The notes under the pieces: model-generated
Database searches by the model: none
Seen by the model: only the letters and a program-made list of their open reading frames with translations
What the model was told of the DNA's origin: nothing
Assembly: GCA_002102555.1 (NCBI GenBank)
Contig: MCFL01000328.1
Span: forward strand, 1-25,852
DNA length: 25,852 bases
Direction: 5' to 3'
Source of the DNA: Catenaria anguillulae PL171
Lineage: Eukaryota > Blastocladiomycota > Blastocladiomycetes > Blastocladiales > Catenariaceae
Program-made: the position numbers and the translations under genes
In this document: positions 20,820-25,852 of the stretch, piece after piece
Numbering within the stretch: position 1 is the stretch's first letter
How the letters are laid out: every line of letters starts with the position of its first letter

Positions 20820-21659
20820 TTACCTCCTCCGAGTCGACCCAGTGCCGCGCCTGCGGTCTTCCCTCTCCTCCTCGTCCCTCTTCCTCTTCTCCTTGTCGGC
20901 CAACAAGACGGCCACCCTCACAAACACCTGAATCAAATCCAAATACAGCTCGACGGCATGGTCCATCTCCAAATGCTCTTTCGTCACCTCGTGCATCAAA
21001 TCGGCCTGCATGGCGCGATGAATCATGACCTGCGTGTCCAACACAATGTACGCCGATGCAAACAGCAACCCGAAAAACAGCTCGGCCGTATACGACATGG
21101 TTACGCCAAACAACAGGCGCGCAAACAAGAGCACGAGCGACACGGCAGACAGACCACCAAGCACCCCGAGCGTGTACACAATGGACCTGCGCCGCGCATA
21201 CATGGCGGCCAAGCTGAACGAGGCAAACAGTAAGAAGGTGCACATTGCGGCTTGCGGGACGATGGCCGGACTCACAATGCCGATCCAGGCAATCAGTGGC
21301 GCCAGGTGCGCGCCCTTGATGGCAGCAAAGGCAAACAGCAGTGCACGGCGGGTGCCAAGGTATTCCTTTGTTCTTGGGACCAGCTGGAAGGCAAACAGAG
21401 TGGCGACCATGGCAATGGTACCGAGCCACGGAGACGCGGTGAGCCAGGGCATCAGGCGAGACCCAAACTGGAAGTAGATGGTGGCTGTGGTAGTGGCCAT
21501 CATGAGCGCCAGAATTGAGTAGACGCGGGAGACATGGTGCTGTACTTGAGGCTGCAAGGGCAATGTCGAGACGAGCGACGAGAGCGGGAGTGAAAAGAAG
21601 GACGACGTCGGGTCGGTGCCCGCGTGCGACGTGTGGCGGCCGAATGAAAAGGTTGACAT
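20820..21659 (-). CDS. Bax inhibitor-1 family protein (TMBIM6/BXI1-like)
   Basis: Multi-pass membrane protein of the ER, with a conserved role in calcium leak and cell-death suppression in this family. A single intact exon encodes 279 aa. It opens with a short cytosolic segment and HVSRVYSILALMMATTTA (first helix), followed by six or seven hydrophobic segments. Family landmarks are FSLAAMYARRRSIVYTLGVL, FGLLFASAYIVLDTQVMIH and ELYLDLIQVFVRVAVLLADK, then a charged Lys/Arg/Glu-rich tail. ARRRS, the DTQ and the aspartate in YLDLI are typical of BI-1. The start at 21659 is the first in-frame ATG that gives a family-like N-terminus. Confidence 0.95.
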   Translation of the reverse strand: MSTFSFGRHTSHAGTDPTSSFFSLPLSSLVSTLPLQPQVQHHVSRVYSILALMMATTTATIYFQFGSRLMPWLTASPWLGTIAMVATLFAFQLVPRTKEYLGTRRALLFAFAAIKGAHLAPLIAWIGIVSPAIVPQAAMCTFLLFASFSLAAMYARRRSIVYTLGVLGGLSAVSLVLLFARLLFGVTMSYTAELFFGLLFASAYIVLDTQVMIHRAMQADLMHEVTKEHLEMDHAVELYLDLIQVFVRVAVLLADKEKRKRDEEEREDRRRGTGSTRRR

Positions 21660-21983
21660 TGTTGATTGGTATTCCTGTTATCAAAGATTGCGTATGGTAA
21701 AGGTGATGTTATGGTGCATTCCATTGCTGATGCCAAAAGGGAGCGAGGTCGCGGCGGTCATATTTATATCGTTGTCAATGCCTGTGACACGTCACAAACC
21801 TGGCAGCGGCACTCGTGGAAGCAACTCGGTAAGGATTGAACTGCGATGGTCATTATTTATCAACCGTATCGAGAGAGAAGCGTGTAGAATAACAAAGAAT
21901 ATCATAACCCACCCACCCGATGAACCATGAAGAGATTATTTAATACAAACAACCTTGACTGAATCCGATCCGGCGCCCATGCC
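21660..21983. promoter_or_regulatory. Promoter of the Bax inhibitor gene and 3' flank of the U1A-like gene
   Basis: 320 nt. An AT-rich TATTTATAT element lies near 21761-21769, about 100 nt upstream of the Bax inhibitor ATG, and is a possible TATA region. The end of the U1A-like transcript probably lies near 21930-21980, with ATTAAA on the minus strand near 21940. Confidence 0.4.
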
Positions 21984-23168
21984 CTACTTCCTAAACGTTA
22001 CCTTGACCACCTCGTCCTTGCCCTCAAAGGGACTCGTTTCATGCAACTCGGTCTTTGCCCTTCCCGAATACACTTCATTGACATACTCGACAAACGCGAT
22101 ATCGCGCCCGGGTACCATCCTCACCTCGGACAAGCCCTCAAACCTTGGCGCTCCAAACACGGCGGCAATCTCTTGCTGTGTAATGCCCTTTGGCAGCCCT
22201 TGTACCACCAATGTCGGGTTGGGCGGGACAAGATCGTCGGGCACGGCGGCCATGGCGTGTGCGGCTGCAGCGGCACCTGATCCAGGCGCGCCAATGGGCG
22301 GCATGGGCATGGGCATGGGCGGTGCGCCGGCTCCAGCTCCAGTTCCGGCCAGCGGTGGCGGCGGAGGAGCACCCAGGGGCATGCCGGGCGGCGGCGGCGG
22401 CATTCCGGGAAAGCCTGCGGGAGCGGGCAAGGGTGGGACAAAGCCCGGCGGGAGAACGGGCGGCACGCCAGTGGCACCTGCAGCAAGGGCGGCCATGGAC
22501 GGTGGCGGAGGAGGCAAGGGCATGCCCAGCGGGCCCATGGGCATGGCAAGCGGTTGCATTGGGGCGACGGCGGGACGCGGGGCAGAGGCGGCCAGGGCGG
22601 TGCGTTTGGATTGACGTTCGGCGAGTTCCTTGACACGTTCCTCTGCAGAGTTTTTCCATTGGTGAGCGGCCAAGTGATTGGGACAGATGGCTGGAACAAG
22701 AAACGGCGTACCAGCGCGCTTGGCGTGCTTGTCGGCGTACTCTTCGAGCTGACCGAGCTCGCTCGCAACGACACGACTCGTCATTTTGGCGTATTGAACA
22801 ATCTGCGGTATCGACGAAAAAAAAAAAAAAAAAAAGAACGGTCAAAGACTGCGACAAAGAAGCAACATGCGAGAGCTGCTCGGACAACAGACCATGGGCT
22901 TGCCAAGAAACTGAGCATCTTGCATCTCCTTGTACGCAATCTGAGCATCCTCCAATCGCTTGAAAATGACCCAGGCTTGGCCACGCTTGAGAATGGCCTT
23001 GCTGCACCGGACTTGGACAATCTCGCCGAAATTTTCAAACTGGCGCATCAGGTGGCGGCGCAGGGTTGTGTGTCCCATCCTTTCGGGCAGGTTGCGACAG
23101 TAAAGGGTGCGCGAGGGCGGGTTGGTGTCGGGCTGGATGACAATTGGGCGGCCGTGTTTGCCAAACAT
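21984..23168 (-). CDS. SNRPA: U1A/U2B''-type snRNP protein with two RRM domains
   Basis: Spliceosomal protein expected to bind the U1 (or U2) snRNA stem-loop. Exons 23168-22893 and 22802-21984 join in phase 0 through a 90 nt intron (GTCTGT...CCGCAG), giving at least 364 aa. RRM1 has TLYCRNL (RNP2) and RGQAWVIF (RNP1), and the splice continues it as GKPM then IVQYAKMTSRV, just as in U1A. A central region is rich in Pro, Ala, Gly and Met. RRM2 at the C-terminus reads NPTLVVQGLPKGITQQEI, SEVRMVPGRDIAFVEY and VVKVTFRK. The N-terminus is uncertain. The RRM1 frame is open upstream to 23282 with an Ala/Pro-rich sequence but no ATG. An ATG in another frame at 23307 (MDQDQMQL) would need a small intron or a base correction. 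Confidence 0.92.
22817..22835. repeat. 19-nt A/T homopolymer in the U1A-like intron
   Basis: Run of A on the plus strand, T on the coding strand, 14 nt upstream of the 3' splice site at 22803. It can act as the polypyrimidine tract. Confidence 0.9.
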
Positions 23169-24505
23169 GAGCTTGGCGCCAGCGCCTGGTTTGGAGGGTG
23201 CTGCTGGTGCTGTTGGTGCTGCTGGTGTTGCCGGTGCCTGTGGTGCAGCCGGAGGTGCGGCGGCAGCAGACCCGTAGACGGATCAACTGCATTTGATCCT
23301 GATCCATGGTGTTTGGTGTGGAAATTCAAAGAAAACGTGTGGAGAGCACAGGCAATGGGAATGTGTAGGCCTGAAGGGTGTGTGCTTGGCGATTGAGAGA
23401 TGGATTGCCCAGAGTCAACGTCAATGCGTTGCAATCGTTTAGAATAGAAAAGGCATAGCATGTTATTTCGTGAGATTTATTACTACTTGTTTCTTGGAGA
23501 ATCCAAGTTCATCAAGGACGGTCGCCGATCTGATCCACAGGCAGACTGTGGTGTGGACCGGTCCACCCAACATTGAAGAGCCAGTCCGACAGTCAGACAG
23601 TCGACAGTCGAGACGCGTCAACAACGACTCAACAAGACCACCCACGCCAACCACGTATCCGCCGATACATGCGCATCGTATAGCTATAGCCGTCGTCAAT
23701 GAGCCGTCCTGCAATGATGGAATCGGTTCGAGACACGACGCAACGACTTTACACACTCCTCTCTTCAGAAGCAGCCCACGTTCAATTCATGATTCCATAA
23801 TCGCCGCGGGCAACCGCCACAAGCGCTCCAAATCCGCGTCGGTGCCCCTTCGGCGGGTCCCAGTCGCGTCAAACGCACCACGCGACCCACACTCTTTTGT
23901 CTCGCCCACAAAGACGGGCACAGCCGCCCCTCTGCTTCAACTCCCCCTCGGGTACCTCCAATCGGTCGACCGCCACTTCCCGCGTGCTCGCGCTCGCAGG
24001 CAACGCAACGCCACCTTCGAGTCGATCCCGTACCGCAAAGCCTCTCTCTCGGCCGCAACACTCGCTCCAAGTCGTCATCACCCGTGCCAGATATTTCCAT
24101 CTCCAGCGACGCTGACGCCGTGGTCCAAATTGATGCCAACCCGCAACGCAACAACCGTCACCGCCAGTCACGGGGCCTCCCATCCCACGCGACAAGCACC
24201 GCCGCACCGCGTCCTTCTCATCGGTGGCCATTGCCAATCGCTCGTACCCGCACGCTCGCGCCAGCAAACAAATTCAATCACCATTGACGGAGTCACTCTC
24301 TCCAAGGACTCGCTCACACTCACGGGCGACAAGCGCCATCCGCCGCATCATCCAACCACCCACCGCTCTCTGCCTCGGGCGTCATCCACCACCGCCTCAG
24401 CATTGACTCGATCGCGTCCGAGTCGAAAAGGATGGTCCGAATCCTACGTCTACTACCCGACCTCCAAACGCCTGCGAGCGACTGGTTTGCCGGAGGTAAA
24501 CTGTG
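23169..24505. other. Divergent region between the U1A-like and GH5 genes, unresolved
   Basis: The first 140 nt may be N-terminal coding sequence of the U1A-like protein. From 23470 to 24510 an open frame runs on the plus strand, but its sequence reads as Ser/Pro/Arg-rich low complexity and changes character between frames. It may hold the N-terminus of the GH5 protein with introns or frame slips, or it may be only leader sequence. I cannot assign exons. The block SITIDGVTLSKDSLTLTGDK at about 24280-24335 could be the beginning of the glycosidase. Confidence 0.4.
23588..23609. repeat. Three copies of GACAGTC
   Basis: GACAGTC occurs at 23588-23594, 23596-23602 and 23603-23609 in the divergent spacer. 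It could be a small cluster of binding sites. Confidence 0.6.
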
Positions 24506-25852
24506 CTTGATGGACCCACCATTCGCGACGCGTTTGGACGGACCGTCATGCTTCGTGCGTGAATTTGTGTGGCAATTCAAAGCTTCCAACCACCCCGCAC
24601 GCTGATAATCCGGAACATTCCGAGTTTTTTGACACCAAGAGCGTGTCGTTTGTCGGCGGCCGTTCCCTTTGGAGGAGGCCGATGAACATTTTTCAAGGCT
24701 GGCGCATTGGGGATTGGTATGTCATCCCCTTCTTTTCTAGAACGATCCTTTTTCTCGCTCGGACTGACTGGACATTGTCGTATGAACAATCAGACGTTTG
24801 TCGCCTTCTAGTACCCTGGGAAGCCCTTGAACACGCCGGCCCGGCAAGTACGACGAGGAATACATCACCTACCTCATCAAGCTGTGTGAGCTCATGCCAA
24901 AGTACGGTATCCGGTGCTTTATCGACCCGCATCAGGACGTGTGGTCGCGATTCTCTGGCGGATCGGGTGCCCCTGATGGACTTTGAGGTTGTCGGCATGG
25001 ACATTCGCAAGTTTAAGGCAACGGGTGCCGCGCACGTGCACAATGCGCACCTGGCCGGGTACTGTGATTGCACTGTGGACCCTGTCACGGGCGTATTCAA
25101 GCCCAGGCAGACCACTGGCGCCAAGGGCGACCCCAAGAGGAGGCCAAACAACGTGGTATACCTCCTTCATTCACTCTCTACAGTGTGAATGACCTACCGG
25201 AATCGAGCTGACCCAGTGTACATTTTTTAGGTCCACACGGCGAATTGCCATATCAGCCCATGCTCTGGCCGTCGAATTACACAAAGCTTGCTTCGGCCAC
25301 CATGTTCACGTTGTTCTTTGGGGCGCGTTTGCCCCAATCGTATGGTGGATGGCGAAAACATTCAGCATTATCTGCGCGGCACTATCTCAACTGCTACAAG
25401 TACTTGGCTTCGCGGGTCAAGCACTTGGACGCCGTGATTGGCTTTGAAGGTAGCCTTATTTTCATTCCCACTCTCTCACCATGGCTTTCGTTAACGTAAC
25501 TGGTTGTGCTCGCTCGTAGTCATGAATGAGCCGCACCAAGGCTACATTGGGCTTCACGACATGACCCGTTTTGATCCAACCGAAGCGCTCCTCCTCGGCG
25601 ACAACCCTTCGGCCCTGCAATCCTTCTTGCTTGGCGAAGGCATTGAACAAGACGTTGAAGTATGGGTGCGGTCGTGGCCCGTTCCCTCGCGCTACGACTC
25701 GACGCGCGTGGTCAATGCCGAGCGCGAACGCTGTGGCTGCCGGGCTACTCGTGCCCATGGCTGGCCGAGGGCGTGTACGCTCTGGACCCGGAATCCCAAA
25801 CGGGCGGTGTGTTGCTGAAACCCAACGCATTCTCCCATCATCCGCGAACGGG
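24506..25852 (+). CDS. GH5 glycosidase, steryl-beta-glucosidase/glucosylceramidase (EGH1/EGCrP) type, 3' end outside window
   Basis: Fungal GH5 enzyme related to Egh1/EGCrP2, which hydrolyse steryl glucosides and glucosylceramide in the cytosol or vacuole. Ordered landmarks are GRTVMLR, CGNSKLPTTPHADNPEHSEF, SVSFVG, RPFPLEEADEHFSRL, LLVPWEALEHAGP, CFIDPHQDVWSRFSGGSGAP, FEVVGMDIRKFKATGAAHVH, MLWPSNYTKLASATMFTLFF, VDGENIQHYLR and VMNEPHQGYIGLHDM, with NEP holding the acid/base glutamate. Introns at 24717-24793, about 25156-25256 and 25450-25519 fit by sequence and phase. Between them the frame slips about ten times (near 24557, 24658, 24803, 24844, 24975, 24984, 25329, 25346, 25379 and 25730). 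Each slip is explained by one missing base, mostly in a run of G, C or T, while the protein sequence stays conserved. This points to consensus error rather than decay. The catalytic nucleophile lies beyond the right edge. The true N-terminus is unresolved. Confidence 0.85.

Noticed and set aside
22554-23396. 280-codon plus-strand open frame
   Set aside because: It is antisense to the U1A-like gene, crosses that gene's intron and poly-T tract, and has no family resemblance.

Overview
The window reads as nuclear DNA of a fungus. Genes lie on both strands, and most carry short spliceosomal introns (about 58-116 nt, GT...AG). Proteins are rich in Ala, Pro, Ser and Gln stretches. Several families are fungal in character: a Medusa-type developmental regulator, an Fmp32-like mitochondrial coiled-coil protein and a fungal-type GH5 steryl-glucosidase/glucosylceramidase. 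A Costars/ABRACL protein, which I associate more with protists, animals and plants than with Dikarya, makes an early-diverging fungus a reasonable guess, but the phylum cannot be fixed from this sequence. I saw no rRNA, tRNA, CRISPR array, transposon or virus-like element.

Layout, left to right. The 3' part of a PAP2 lipid phosphate phosphatase runs off the left edge (1-868, +) and converges on a GMPPA-type mannose-1-phosphate guanylyltransferase (1187-2708, -). A 1.15 kb divergent spacer leads to a very large Medusa-like regulator (3861-9670, +). A 2.4 kb stretch without a recognisable gene follows, then a secreted class 3 lipase with a TATA box (12036-13239, +). Next come a probably decayed minus-strand gene (about 13514-14213), ribosomal protein uL15/L28 (14490-15425, -), the Costars protein (15674-15946, -) and, divergent from it, a Nudix hydrolase (16196-17244, +). 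The Nudix gene converges on FMP32 (17372-18311, -), followed by sphingolipid delta-4 desaturase (18670-19975, -), Bax inhibitor-1 (20820-21659, -) and a U1A/U2B''-type snRNP protein (21984-23168 or longer, -). A GH5 glycosidase (about 24506-25852, +) runs off the right edge.

Functional threads. Lipid metabolism recurs (PAP2 phosphatase, lipase, sphingolipid desaturase, GH5 sphingolipid/sterol glucosidase, ER-membrane Bax inhibitor), but housekeeping genes are interspersed and this does not look like a dedicated cluster. Two genes act in or on the mitochondrion (FMP32 and perhaps the Nudix enzyme), and two belong to core RNA/protein machinery (U1A, L28).

Quality note. The two genes cut by the window edges are the ones with repeated reading-frame slips, and each slip is explained by one missing base, usually in a short homopolymer. 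The ten interior genes have clean frames. This suggests lower consensus quality near contig ends rather than gene decay. The 13.5-14.2 kb minus-strand gene is different: it has an in-frame stop plus shifts and looks genuinely broken.
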